From NCBI GenBank assembly GCA_963932465.1, contig OZ010786.1:272584411-272648410 (forward strand): a DNA stretch of 64,000 bases, in the 5' to 3' direction. The notes under the pieces are model-generated. The model was given only the letters and a program-made list of their open reading frames with translations, made no database searches and had not been told where the DNA came from. The position numbers and the translations under genes are program-made. The DNA comes from Maratus speciosus (Eukaryota; Arthropoda; Arachnida; Araneae; Salticidae). Every line of letters begins with the position of its first letter. Positions within the stretch are counted from its first letter, which is position 1. Shown one piece after another: positions 1 to 11,711 of this stretch.

Positions 1-672
1 TTTTTCTATTACCAATTTTTTCCTGTTGAAGCATTTAAAAGAACTCTATGATTCCGTTCCCCTTTTTTTGACCCAGAATCAATATGAAAATTTATACGTT
101 TAAGTTTTAGAAGAAATACTAAATTTATTTTTAGAATCATTGAAGCAAAATAAAGTTATTCATCGTGTGCACAAAATACACTGACTCAGTATATTTCAAT
201 GTTTTTATAAAGTAATTCTTTATTTTTTCCAAGAAAAAAACTTTCTTATATATTTTTACAGTAAATTTTAAGAATTGTTCTGTTAACAAAATGATTTAGT
301 TTTTTTTCAAATGTTTATAAAAAATGGAAAAGTAAGGAACGGAAAATATATATACTTGTGAAACGCTTTATATTAAAAAGATTTACTTCACTAGATCTGA
401 ACAAAATAAACATAGCGCACAATCATGCAGGTTTCCTTAAATCAAATAACTATAATTTGATCCAGAAAAATTATGAAATGAAATTTTTCTGCTTTTTATG
501 TAGTTATTTTTAATATTCCTTTATTTAAATAAATTCCAAGTGTTGATTTATTAAAAAAAAATAACCAGTGCAACTATATAATAATAATGTTAAAAAAGGT
601 TTGTGTATGTATCTGTTGGGAGAATAGGGATAGGATCACGTGATTTGCAGATATAAATTTCTGCACTTAATG
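1..672. other. AT-rich sequence without recognisable gene
   Basis: No ORF with family-like composition, no terminal repeat pair and no RNA gene seen. Homopolymer-rich A/T sequence typical of the window. Confidence 0.5.
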
Positions 673-680
673 TACGAGGA

Positions 681-1310
681 AATGTTACATCCTTACCACA
701 TTAAAAAAGTAGACGTTGACAAGAATCTTATGACCCCCAATGTGTTAATTTTGTTTATTAATATTTGTAGGAACATGCCACACAGCTAGGTATTACCTCA
801 ACAGTTCCGTTTACCGATGAAGCACCATTTTTACAGAATGGTTTATAGGTATTTCAGGGCGTGCATTTTTATACCCATCGAAACACTAGAAATATTGGTC
901 CATGGGAAGCGAGAATGCATCACGTGTGATTTGGCATTCTCATTGATACTACTATGATTCTCACCTACTTTCCAGCGCATCGACAGAGACAGTTTTAAAG
1001 CAATTTTGGAAGAATTGTTGCCGAAGCTACTAGATGCCAAATCTGCTCGTACGCATCTGGTTTCATTAAAATGGAGCACGTGCACATTTCATCTTCATTG
1101 TACTGGCACCGATACATGACAAATACCTCGATATATAATACCTTTAATATAAAATTCACCGAGATAAGTCTGATTTTTGGCCGCCACTTTCCTCCGACCA
1201 TAGACCATAAAATATGAAACACCAGTTCTACCTCACAATGACGTCATTGTTAGGATCGTTGACGTATCATGACGTGTCGAGGATCCAACAGCTTAATACG
1301 AAAGGGTTGA
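681..1310 (+). pseudogene. Eroded DUF4817/DD41D mariner-like transposase
   Basis: A badly decayed transposase of the same class as the two better copies at 38040-39128 and 52930-54057. Reading the plus strand with frame changes gives, in the right order, LHPYHI at about 684 (the intact copy has LHPYHIQRV), FTDEA at 810-824 (the first catalytic Asp block, FTDES in the intact copy), LEELLPKLLDA near 1006-1038 (LDQVLPQLLDEA in the intact copy) and KYETPV near 1210-1227 (YHTPV or MYETPI in the other copies). The spacing between blocks is about right. The blocks holding the second and third catalytic Asp residues are not recognisable. Several stops and frameshifts lie between the blocks, so no product is possible. 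No matching terminal inverted repeats were seen around it, so it appears to be an isolated fossil fragment. Confidence 0.5.
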
Positions 1311-2248
1311 AAATTGTTGAACAGTAGCTATTTTTATTATGTTGAGATCTAATGAATTAAAGCTTTTCGAAATAAAAATTTTCACAACTACGTTTTTCTA
1401 TTTTGTTTTTGAATAAACATTTGAAAAAAACTAAAATCATTTTATAAACACAAAGTGTATCAAAATGTACTATAATATATATATATATATATAAGGAAGT
1501 TTATTTTCTGAAAAAGTAAACAAATATTTTATAAAAACTTTGCACACTATGTACATTCGTACATTCGATAAAAAACTTTATTCTGGTACAGTGGTTCCGA
1601 AAACAAAAGTTAAAAAAAGAAAAGAGTGAAAAAAGGTGCATCTTAAGAGTCGAATGAATAACACTTGGCTTAATTTGCCAATACTCTACCAAATGAGTCC
1701 TTGGGCGACACCCTGGCTAGATAAATTCACCCAGAGAACCTTTTAGCCTCTAGTTAAAATTATGAATGTGCCATTACGTTTTCATCGTTTCCTGGAGTTT
1801 CTTTATCTGCGGTTTATTCAGTTGAGCTATTTGATATGACAAACCAGATGCTATTGCTAAAAGGTTGTCTGTGTAAATTTGTGTCACCAGAGTGTCTTCC
1901 AGGAAGATCAATTTTTAAAAAGGCAATTTAATAAAATTTTCTGAGTTCGTCGCCTGGTCTACATAGTTTTTCACTCACTTGAAAAAATTTCGAATCATAT
2001 GATTGTTTACAATCCAGTATGATAGCATTCAAATAGTAAAAATTGTCAATATAAGCGGTTTTGAGAATGTCTTCTTCGGCGTGGTGAAATCTGTGTTGCA
2101 ACAATATTACAAGCTTCGAATATCTCTTGTAATAAAAATTCATTTTACTCAAGTTACCACAATCTTTTATTTATTTTAATGAAGTCAATTTTAACGCCGC
2201 TATCTGTTTTCCTTTCTTTGTGTGACTCTTCCACTATTATAGTACTAA
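1311..2248. other. Unassigned sequence
   Basis: Contains the (AT)n run above and a 74-codon open frame on the minus strand (1928-2152) that matches no family I know. I see no terminal repeats or coding signature. Confidence 0.4.
1474..1493. repeat. (AT)n microsatellite
   Basis: Short uninterrupted AT dinucleotide run within AT-rich sequence. Confidence 0.85.
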
Positions 2249-4190
2249 AAGGTGTATCAAAAAAATCGAAATTTCTCAAATCATTTAGCGGTAGTGCGGA
2301 AAACTTGTGAACTCCCTTCATTAAAAAGTTTGCAGAATCTTAAAACAGTGGGTTGATATCATCTGTTGCCTCAGAGGGCCGAAAGTTACGAAAATTGGAC
2401 TAAAAATGATTAAAATACAAAATTAATAAATGTTCACAGATTTCGTTGATCGGTTTGGGGTAGTGCTTAAAAGATACTATGTTTAAACAACAGCAATCAA
2501 AACTTTTTTTTACAATTATAGATTAATATCTTTTTCCGCCTCATCAGCATCGAATTTTGGACATTTGACGCGTTTTGGTACTTTTCTGCATAACTGTTTA
2601 CTGCTTGCTCAATGCACAATCCAGACAGACTGGGTTTAGCACTCTGCCGAAAAAGTGGAAGACATTTATTAGTCTGCGAGCCAGGTACAAATTCCGTCAA
2701 TTATCTCCTCTCCGCCGATAACTTGTAAAATACTTCAGAAAGTTGTATCATCAAGCTCTGTGAACATCAGCTGCGGTTCCGTGGGTGGGTTGAGCAGCGG
2801 TAGCCTTCCACGCACGTAAAAAAACAAAAAAAAATATTAATTTCCTCTCGATTGAAAATTTAGGAAATGATAGTTAACCAAATATCTTGTAGAAAAAAGT
2901 CAGCTGATTATAAAGTGATGGATAATACCTCAGCTGGTCAAACAAACATAAAAAAATATATTTATTCAGAGATTTCCTCTCAATTGAAAATTTATCAGAT
3001 GACAGTATATATGCTATTTTAAATAAATAAGCATGTCCGCTGGCTGTAATCTCAGTGGAAATATAGTCAGCTGATGTCCTGAACGGTGTAACGCAGGAGC
3101 CAGACAGGAACACTTATCATTTGTTTAAATGCACCAGTTGACGAGTTTTCCTTCGGCATATTGCTAGCTGATTTTTTTTTATTACGTACAGGATCATATT
3201 AACTATCAGCTTACGGATATTCATCCAGGAGGAAATAACCTATCTTAAGTTATTCGATATTACGCTCCGTGCTCTAACTGTAAGATATAATTTTATTGTG
3301 GTGTTTCATTTAGATCAACATTTTATATAGATACTTTAAAATTGATAAACATGGGAATAATTAAATGATGAAATACTGTAATAAGCAAATTAATTAATTA
3401 ATAATTTATTGAAACTTAAATATATAGTACATATTATTTATTTTAAAGAGTTATTCAATTTAATTTTGTAATTTAATCACATTCATTTTTGTTTTGGTTC
3501 GTGCAGCTTTCATCTCCTGATTCACTGTCAAATTCGCTGTCAGAACTATCTGCCACCATGTTTTTGTTATCGTCATTTGTACAAAAATACAAAGAAAAAA
3601 AATTAAATATGTATGTTTAACGTAACATAATCAACATGATTAAAATTAAATAAAAATATGTTACCTTTTTCGGGCTGAATAGTTATTTGATCAATCGATG
3701 ATTGTAAGTGAGGTCTAGAAAACCAATTGAATTCATATTTGTTTTCGATTTCTACCCAGCCATAGTTTGACGGTTCATCTGTAGGTGGCACATTTAGATG
3801 TCCGTGTGACCAAATTTGCGCTATGTAACATGTTCATAAAAAATGCTGCTATAGTTCCGATTTGCATGGAGGTAGAGACGACGGCGAGCCATCAATCTCT
3901 TTTCGGTGTAACTGGAACGAGTCATCATTGTCAAGGAATCTATATGTTTTTTGAAACGTTCCGTTTTTCCTAACCGCTAGGGCTGTATATCTCTTTAGGC
4001 GAGAATAAACGTACACAAAGCGGTAAGAATAATATATAACACTAGTTACCGCTATGAGCGCTGACAGCGGAATATTAGGGTGGAGAGCATTTTCGATGAT
4101 CCCAACCGTTATATATAAAATAAGAAATTGCGCATGTGTGTGGACTTAAAACGGAAATTCTCTTACTAGAAAAATTGTACAGGGTTACCG
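2249..4190 (-). repeat. Inverted paralogue of the repeat at 17540-20585
   Basis: Read as reverse complement, this segment runs collinear with 17540-18300 and then with about 20160-20585. Shared landmarks include GGTAACCCTGTAC at the outer end, TAACGGTT, the Cys-Thr-poor spacer with repeated CAGCTG, GGCGGAGAGGA, and GTATCRAAAAAATCG at the other end. It lacks the 1.8-kb segment 18340-20158, so it serves as an empty-site reference for that insertion. The outer ends do not form an obvious inverted repeat, and the superfamily is undetermined. It carries a gene remnant at 3473-3930. Confidence 0.7.
3473..3930 (-). pseudogene. 3' end of a transposon-borne gene with a phase-consistent intron
   Basis: Minus-strand remnant of the C-terminal part of an unidentified protein. 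The upstream part (about 3930-3665) reads RRRLYLHANRNY, then after a frame break YIAQIWSHGHLNVPPTDEP and SNYGWVEIENKYEFNWF, ending in QITIQPEK. The last codon is split at a GTAAC donor (exon end 3665). A 115-bp intron (3550-3664) ends in GCAG, and the final exon 3473-3549 continues exactly in phase as DSSDSEFDSESGDES to a TAA stop, giving an acidic tail. Architecture of this kind (basic region, YGW-type block, short acidic tail) recalls C-termini of transposon-associated proteins in arthropods, but I cannot name the family. A TGA and a frameshift in the upstream part make it a pseudogene. The paralogue at 17636-17689 also shows a short acidic frame ending in a stop, which may be the same tail. 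Confidence 0.45.
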
Positions 4191-4872
4191 AGTTTGCTAT
4201 ATGTCATCATGCTAAATCGGCGATTTCCTTTTGGGTTTCGAAAATAAAGAGAGAAAGTTAAAATTAAAATAAAAACATAAGAAATGTATTTAAAAAGTTA
4301 AAATAAATATATTTTATCAATAAAAAGGTACATAAAACAAAACTGTATAACTTACATCCATAAAGAGGGAAAAAAGAAAAGAAATTTTTACTGTGCTGCC
4401 ATCTATGTCCAGTGATTTAAACAAAATTAGTTATTAAAAGAATTTTATAATTATCTGAATAGATAACTTTTAATTGCTTATAACTGAATTAAAAAAAACA
4501 GCTCCAAGAAGCTGTATTTAAAAAGGAAATTCATAGTAATAATATTCAATAAAAATCTATTTAATATGTAGTAAAATTACATAAAAATGTAGAATAGCAT
4601 GTAAAAATATAATGCATTATTAAATTTGTAAAAATCATAAACTATTACATTTAAATTTATATGTGCTTTTAAAATAAATTAATAATGTTTCTTTAAATAT
4701 AAACTATTTTGACAGCAAAACATACAGGATTTAAAAGAATATATTTTTTTATGTTAAAAAATAAATATATAATGTAAAAATAAAAATAAGATAATCATTC
4801 TTCTTATTATTATTAAGTGTGGAAAGGAATAGTAGGAAAAGTATATATTTTCAGCTACATTTTTATTAGTAA
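4191..4872. other. AT-rich spacer
   Basis: Very AT-rich with scattered oligo(A) and no gene or terminal repeats recognised. Confidence 0.4.
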
Positions 4873-6167
4873 CTAGAAAGGTAATCCGTCAAAAATGACG
4901 GAAATTTAGGTATAAAAATATATACAACTCATGTGCAAGAATATGAGTTTTCCTCGCTTGTTCCCCAGTGATAGATGGAAATAACACATATTAAGGATGA
5001 AACACATTTATGAAAAACTGTGAACAGTTGAAGACCTCTAATCTGCACAGTTCGATTCAAAGTGTTGTGCGAATTTGAGGCTTTTTGCGGTCATGTCTAT
5101 TCCATCTTTGTTTACATTTTTTATTATTCATAAATTGGACAATTTAGATTGTTAATTCTTAAAAATAAATAAATTACACACTTGAAGTAAGGTAAAAAGT
5201 ATTAAAATATCGTATACGATTTAATGAAATGGTATTATATGGTATTATACGTGTGATCCTGGTTACGATGTAGGCGAAATTGGCTGCAATTTTTCATAAT
5301 GTGTGGGCCGCTATAACAAAGAAGTAACCAGTTTTTGATAAAATTTCTGATATAAAGTAGTCTTCAAAAAGTTGTGTAAAATTGCCCGCCGTTCTGATGT
5401 TATGTCTGTCCTAGGAATAATATTTGTAACTCTGAAGTGTTTCCATGTATATGTGGAATTTTGAAAAGCTTCTTTAAAAGGAAGGTACTGAAATGACATT
5501 ATAATTCCTCTAACTTCAATGTTTAATCAGGCCCTGATGTTGTTTACTGAAATCTAATAAATGTAGTTTTTTTAATATTACTACAGAATTAAACAGTTAA
5601 ACCTATTTAACTTAAAACCACTGTTACTTCAATGTTATTTTTTAGTATTAAGAAAGAAAATTATTTAAATTTTTCAAATCATGCATTTATAATTTTTTTC
5701 ATAAAATAAAATAAATTAATAACTAAATTAACTAATAATAACTAAACTAATTAATAACTAAATTTAATAACTAAATTATGGAAAAACATGCTTTTATTAT
5801 GAACTCATAAATATGACAATAAAGTAATATAACTAAGAGACATTGCAAAAAAAAACCTTTGTGAATTCAAACCATAAACAAACGATACCGCCACCATTTT
5901 ACCTACTATGACGTCATAAGAATATTGTCTATTGATTGTTGAAGAACTTACTTTGTGAATGATTACTTCATTGGTTTAATATATTTTACGGTTCACGATG
6001 AATGAATCACTTGTGTTTGTTTAGGTTTATGGAATGAGGTATTAAGCTGTCAACCTAATTTCAACTGAAGATATCCTAGGATATATGTACTTTTAAATCG
6101 AAATTAAAAAAATGCTTTCATCTCGAAATAATATTTTTTAGTTTATATAATTGGTTATTTCTATTAA

Positions 6168-6509
6168 TTATTTATTTAAATACTTTTCCATTATAGCGCA
6201 TTTTTTTTAAAAAAAACTTGGCGCAATTCGGGCATCAGAAGGTGAGATATGTTGCCAAAATATACAAACAGCTATGAAAACAAACCCGATGAATTTTTAC
6301 TTTTGTTTATACATGTATTTATTATTATTAATCATTTATTTAGGTACTTTTCCACTATAGGGCACTTTGCATTTAAAAAAAATCTTGGCGCAATTCGGGC
6401 ATCAGAAAGTGAGACATGTTGCGAAAATATATAAACAACTATGAAAACAAACCTAATGAACTTCTATTTTTGTTTATATATTTATTTAGATACATAAAAA
6501 TCATTTCTA
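6168..6509 (+). repeat. Tandem duplication (~167 bp x 2) inside copy 1
   Basis: TACTTTTCCATTATAG through AATCTAATGAAC-like sequence occurs twice in a row (from about 6175 and from about 6342). The other two large-repeat copies have it once. This looks like a local duplication in this copy only. Confidence 0.75.
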
Positions 6510-6541
6510 AATATGTATAATATTTTTTATATACAAATTAC

Positions 6542-6803
6542 GGCACAAATATCATATATGCAGCGGGGTGCCTAACTGGCGCCATAGTGGTGTTATTTTC
6601 CCTGATATGGTAACCCGGTTATTGTTTTTTATTTAATAAATTGTTTATTTACTTTTATTTATTTATTGTTATTTCCTTTTCAAAATGATAGCAAATAATT
6701 TAAATATATATATATGTAACTGGTATTCAAAAGCGAGATTTTTACCGAACTGATGCCAGAAAAAAAACTACGCCAAACCCGATGCGTAAATGACATATGT
6801 GCA
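6542..6803. mobile_element. MITE, GGCAC family A', with ~8-bp target duplication
   Basis: Termini GGCACAAATATCATATATGC and the inverse GCGTAAATGACATATGTGC form an inverted repeat. Flanks are CAAATTAC (6534-6541) and AAAATTAC (6804-6811), one mismatch in 8 bp. Internal CTGGCGCC and ACGCCAAA motifs. Orthologous insertions are at 11136-11455 and 55046-55374. Confidence 0.7.
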
Positions 6804-6811
6804 AAAATTAC

Positions 6812-7515
6812 GATACTACTTAGTTACCCCGTCGACCAATTTCGCCAAATTATATAAATCGCCAAACCATTGGCCAAATTACACAAATCGACGTAATTTT
6901 TATTTTAAATAACGAAAGAACAAATAAATTATGCACAGATGTCATATACATTGGCGCGATTTTTTTCCGACGCCAATTTGGCGAAAACATCAACAACATA
7001 AACAACAACATCCGGGTTACCATATCAAGCAAAATAACGACACTTTGGCGCCAGTTAAGTACCCGTTACGTATATGACATTGGCGTTAGAAAAAAATCGC
7101 GCCAATATGATCGCGTATATGACATCTGTGCCATAAATTAGTATAACATTAACACATTAAAGACTGACGTTGCATTTTCGCAACATTATATTTGTGATTT
7201 AAAAAATTTTTATGATACCAGTAAAAGAGAAAAGTAAAATTTTCCTTATTTAATTAACACATTTCAATTATTCTTAAAATAAAAGAAAGAGTTCAACAAA
7301 AAGTGGCGAGAACTGAATAAAATTCTTGTAAAACATGCTGGTCCTTAATGGGTTAATAAAAATATAAATAAAACGTCGAAATAAAATTCCGTTGATGACG
7401 TAAACATGTATAACTTGCTTAAAGTCAAGTGAATGTGACATTTACGATCAACTACTATTGGCATTTAATCTTATAGTTTGGCGATTTTTGGTCGACGGGA
7501 TAACCAAGTAGTACC
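6812..7515. mobile_element. MITE, GTCGACC family D, with 8-bp target duplication
   Basis: Ends GATACTACTTAGTTACCCCG and, inverted, GGTACTACTTGGTTATCCCG, each followed by TCGACC. The target duplication AAAATTAC is perfect (6804-6811 and 7516-7523). The empty site survives in copy 2, which reads GTGCAAAAATTACTTCTG at 11452-11469. A family A MITE (6932-7132) is nested inside. Confidence 0.85.
6932..7132. mobile_element. MITE, GGCACAGATG family A, 8-bp target duplication
   Basis: About 40-bp inverted termini (GCACAGATGTCATATAC and the inverse, ending GACATCTGTGCC) with TTGGCGCGATTTTTTTC and its inverse AAAAAAATCGCGCCAA. Perfect 8-bp duplication ATAAATTA (6924-6931, 7133-7140). Nested inside the family D element at 6812-7515. 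Confidence 0.9.
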
Positions 7516-7675
7516 AAAATTACTTCTGTTTCTTTATAAAAATGGGTAAATAGCTTTTTTTATATTAAATAAATTGTATACATATGGAAAAAATTGCTTG
7601 TGAGTATGAAACAGTATATAGGTAACAGTAGGATAACAGTATATATATAAAAGTAAATAGGTTGTCAGAAAATGC

Positions 7676-7929
7676 GGCACTTCTTAGTTATCCCGTCGAC
7701 CAAATTACTGTCGCCAAATTGTAAGATTAAATGCCAATAATGGTTGCCATTGATTAATTAATTGCAAAATTAAATTCCAATAATGGTCATTAAAACCATT
7801 AATTCGACGTTTTATTTGTATTTTTATTAATGTTTTACTAATTTATTTGTTCTTTCGTTATTTAAAATTAAAATTATGTCAATGTGTATAATTTGGTGAA
7901 ATTGGTCGACGGGATAACTAAAAAGTACT
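7676..7929. mobile_element. MITE, GTCGACC family D, second insertion in copy 1
   Basis: Starts GGCACTTCTTAGTTATCCCG and ends with the inverse CGGGATAACTAAAAAGTACT. Perfect 8-bp duplication GAAAATGC (7668-7675 and 7930-7937). Copies 2 and 3 have the unoccupied site (CAGAAAATACTTTGGC at about 11768), so this insertion is specific to copy 1. Confidence 0.88.
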
Positions 7930-8065
7930 GAAAATGCGTTGGCAAACTTTTTTCTCGCCAAGAAGCTTTTCTCCGAATTACTGTACATACGCGATGGTTG
8001 CTGGAAATACATTTTTAATTATGATATGCACTTTTATGTTTCATTATATTTATACATACTATTAA

Positions 8066-8664
8066 ACAAAAACTTAATTTGCAGAACAAATTAAGAAAAC
8101 AAAATTTATTTCCTAAATTGTTTAAGCCCGAGAAGGGGCAGATATTAAGATATTTCATTCAATTCGTTCTACATTTAATGTTAATTTTTTGTAACAAATA
8201 AGCTAAACCAATTGAACATTAAAAAATAAAAATGAAATTCATACAATATAATGCTTTAAACACCTATATACTTAGATTCCGTTCAAATGAAATTGAAATA
8301 AATCTTAGACTTTTTTTAAAGTTTTGTATTTTGCATGAACCTTATCATATTATGTGAAATCGTCATAAACATAATGCAAAATCTGCAGTACAAATATTTA
8401 CAACTTAAAAATGGAAAAAGTCTAAGATTTATTTCAATTCCATTTGAACGGAATCTAAGTATATAGGTGTTTAAAGCATTATATTGTATGAATTTCATTT
8501 TTATTTTTTAATGTTCAGTTGTTTTAGCTTATTTGTTACAAAAATTTAACATTAAATGTAGAACGAATTGAATGAAATATCTTAATATCTGCCCCTTCTG
8601 GGGCTTAAACAATTTAGGAAATAAATTTTGTTTTCTTAATTTGTTCTGCAGATTAGGTTTTTGC
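8066..8664. mobile_element. Hairpin MITE with TTAA target duplication
   Basis: Two arms of about 260 bp (8066-8329 and 8403-8664) are near-perfect inverted copies, joined by about 75 bp. Outer ends are ACAAAAACTTAATTTGCAG and the inverse CTGCAGATTAGGTTTTTGC. TTAA lies at 8062-8065 and 8665-8668. TTAA targeting is typical of piggyBac-type and some other superfamilies, but the terminal bases are not the usual CCY, so the assignment stays open. Confidence 0.85.
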
Positions 8665-11135
8665 TTAATATGTCAAGTTTTTTAATATCTACTGCATTCA
8701 GACAAACACATTTCAAAATTAATAGAGGGTATCATCATCAGGCTTTGATTTGTACGATATCGCATCATAATTTGTGATGCAATTTACCTATGTATTAGGG
8801 CTGGATTATTTATCAATATATCGACAGATATTGATATTTCTTAACTATCGCAATAACAATATCTGAACTTTGACTCTGTTGATATATCCCAATAAAATAA
8901 GTGTTTAGAAAGCACTGCAATTATGAACACGAGCCCCGAAAAAAATATCGTCAAATATCGCAAAACTCAATAAAATAATAATGTTTTGCGCCGGAAAAAA
9001 AAAAGAAAAAAATTCTATTTTAATGTCTTCAACCTCCTGCCTCATCCAAAATAGAAAATCTACCTTGATAATCTTTTTTTCTTGATTATCTACGTTAGAA
9101 ATTATTCCAATTATTGCGATACTTTCCTTCACTGTAAACCTAGATTTCTTTCGACTGTCTGCGTAAAATACTGAATAACACTTATCGTCCGTTCTTCTTT
9201 TGTTGGACTACACGTATTGCAATAACTCCAGCTATTGATAAATTATGAATATTCTCATGACTGGGTATTCGTTGTCGCGTTTGATACAGCTGGTTATTGG
9301 CGTTGCGCCAGAAGACAGCTGGTTATAATCGAGTCTATACCTGAGCAGCTGAAATGCTAGGATTGCGAGCAACCAATCAGAATCCGCTAATGGGAAAGTT
9401 TCGCCTTTTGTTAGAAACAAGTTGGCGAAAAGCTCAAGATCAAAGCAGTCATTCACTGTGATGATTGGTTGCTTCCCAGAAGAACTTCCCAGTCAGTAAT
9501 GCATAGTTATATTGTACCTCGTTCTTTCTTCTTTGTCGTTTTAGAGCAAAGTTTCCTCGAGTGAATTTAGTATATCCTGTCTTGATATTTTTCAGCTATG
9601 AATATTTATCAAAAAACAAATTTTAAATTAATATAAAAGTATTCCCAAATGTGATTTGAGTATTTATATATATACTAGAAAGGTAGCCCGTCAAAAATGA
9701 CGGAAATTTAGATATAAAGATATATACAGCTCATGTGCAAGAATAGGAGTTTTCTCGCTTGCTCCGCAGTGATAGATGAAAATAACACATTTTAAGAACG
9801 AAACACATTTATGAAAAACTGTGTACGGTAGAAGACCACTAATCTGCACAGTTTGGTTCCATGTGTTATGCAGATTTGAGGCTTTTTGCGGTCATGTCTA
9901 TTCAATCTTTGTTTACATTTTTTTAAATTCATATATTGGACAATTTAGATTGTTGAGTCTTAAAAATAAATAAATAACACACTTGAAGTAAGGTTAAAAA
10001 CTAATAAATTATCTTATACGATTTCATGAAATGGTATTATATGGTATTATATGTGGGTGCTTCACGATCTTGGTTACGACGTTGGCGAAATTGGCAGCAA
10101 CTTGTCATAATCCTAATAGTGTGGGCCGCTATAACAAAAATGTAACCAGTTTTTAGTAAAATTTCTGACATAAAGTAGCTTTCAAAAACTTGTGTAAAAT
10201 TGCAGGCCGTTCTCGTGTTATGTCAGTCCTAGGAATAATATTTCTAACACTGAAGATTTTCCATGTATATATGGAATTTAGAAAAGCTTCTCCAAAAGAA
10301 AGGTCCTGAAATGACATTGTAATTCCCCTAACTTCAAAGTTTAATCGGGCCCTGATGTTGAGTATTGAAATCTAATAAGTACAATTATTTTGAACATTAC
10401 AACAGAATTAAACAGTTAAACTTATTTAACTTAAACCCGCTGTTACTTCCCGATGTTATTTTTTAGTATTAAGAAAGAAAATTATTTAAAATTTTCAAAT
10501 CATGCATTTATGATTTTTTTCCGTCTTTAATAACTAAATAATGAAAAAATAGGTTTTTGTTCTGAGCTCATAAATATGACAATAAAATAATGTAACTAAG
10601 AGACATTTCAAAATTAAATCTTTGTGATTACAAACCATAAACAACGATACCGCCACCATTTTACCTACTATGACGTCATTAGAATATTGCCCATTTATTG
10701 TTGGAGAACTTACTTTGTGAATGATTACCTCAATGATTTAATATTTTTGACGTTTCACGATGAATGAATCACTTGTGTTTGTTTAGGTTTATGGAATGAG
10801 ATATTAAGCTGTGAAACTAATTTCAATTGAAGTTATCCAAGGATATATGTATTTTTAATCGAAATTAAAAACAATGCTTTGATCTCGAAATAAAAAGTTT
10901 TAGTTTGTATAATTTGTTATTTCTGTTAATTATTTATTTAAGTACTTTTCCATTATAGCGCATTTTTAAAAAAAGCTTGGCGCGATTCGGGCATCAGAAA
11001 GTGAGATATGTTGCGAAAATATATAAACAGCTATGAAAACAAATCTAATGAACTTTTATCTTTGTTTATATATGCACTTATATGCATAAAAAATCGTTTC
11101 TAAATACATATAATTTTTTTTTATATACAAATTAC

Positions 11136-11455
11136 GGCACTGATTTCAGATATGAACCGGGATACCTAACTGGCGCCAAAATGGTGTTATTTTGCCTGCT
11201 ATGGTAACCCGGCTATTGTTTTTTATTCATTAATAAATTGTTTATTTGCTTTTATTTTCTGTTTTTTAATTATATAAAGTGCTTTGTTCCACAGTTATTA
11301 TTCAAACTTTTATTTATTTATAGTTATTTCCTTTTCAAAATGATAGCAAATAATTGAAAAATATATAAGTAACTGGTATTCGAAAGCGAGATTTCTGCCA
11401 AATTGGCGTCATAGAAAAATCACGCCAACCCCCATACGTATATGACATCTGTGCA
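11136..11455. mobile_element. MITE family A' in copy 2
   Basis: Same position as 6542-6803. Starts GGCACTGATTTCAGATATG and ends TATGACATCTGTGC. It carries TAACTGGCGCC near the left end and TTGGCGTC near the right. It was inherited with the large repeat rather than newly inserted. Confidence 0.65.
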
Positions 11456-11514
11456 AAAATTACTTCTGTTTCTTTATAAAAATGGGTAAATAGCTTTTTT
11501 TATATTAAATTGTC

Positions 11515-11711
11515 GGCGCAGATGTCATATACGCCCATATTGGCGCGATTTTCATTTTTTCACGCCGATGTCATATACGCACCGGGTACTTAACTGGCAC
11601 TAAAGTGTCGTTATTTTGCTTGTAATTGTAACCCGAATGTTGTTTATGCTGTTGATGTTTTCTCCAAATTGGCGTCGGAAAAAAATCGCGCCAATATATG
11701 ACATCTGTGCC
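11515..11711. mobile_element. MITE family A in copy 2
   Basis: GGCGCAGATGTCATATACGC at the left and its inverse ending ACATCTGTGCC at the right. Flanks AAATTGTC and AAATTGTA suggest an 8-bp duplication with one change. Copy 1 has the empty site (AAATAAATTGTATAC near 7568-7582). Confidence 0.8.

Larger units (their letters stand above)
4873..8062 (+). repeat. Large TA-flanked repeat family, copy 1 (3' truncated)
   Basis: Begins CTAGAAAGGTAATCCGTC, followed by a TGACGG palindrome partner, and is collinear with 9675-11900 and 50868-55820 apart from different MITE insertions. It stops at TTTATACATACTAT, where the TTAA element at 8066 begins, so the 3' part present in the other copies is missing. 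No protein-coding segment is recognised. The terminal pattern (a CTAG start next to TA runs, a TTTTATATAAATA end) resembles microsatellite-anchored, probably nonautonomous arthropod repeats. Class is uncertain (non-LTR, Penelope-like or Helitron-like). Confidence 0.75.

Noticed and set aside
4873..4920. Hammerhead ribozyme at the CCCGTC...GACGG start of the large repeat
   Set aside because: The inverted motif suggests a stem, but the conserved CTGATGA and GAAA core elements are not in the right places.
8905..9456. Two minus-strand frames in the left hAT arm
   Set aside because: I looked for hAT transposase blocks (dimerisation region, CxxH) and found none.
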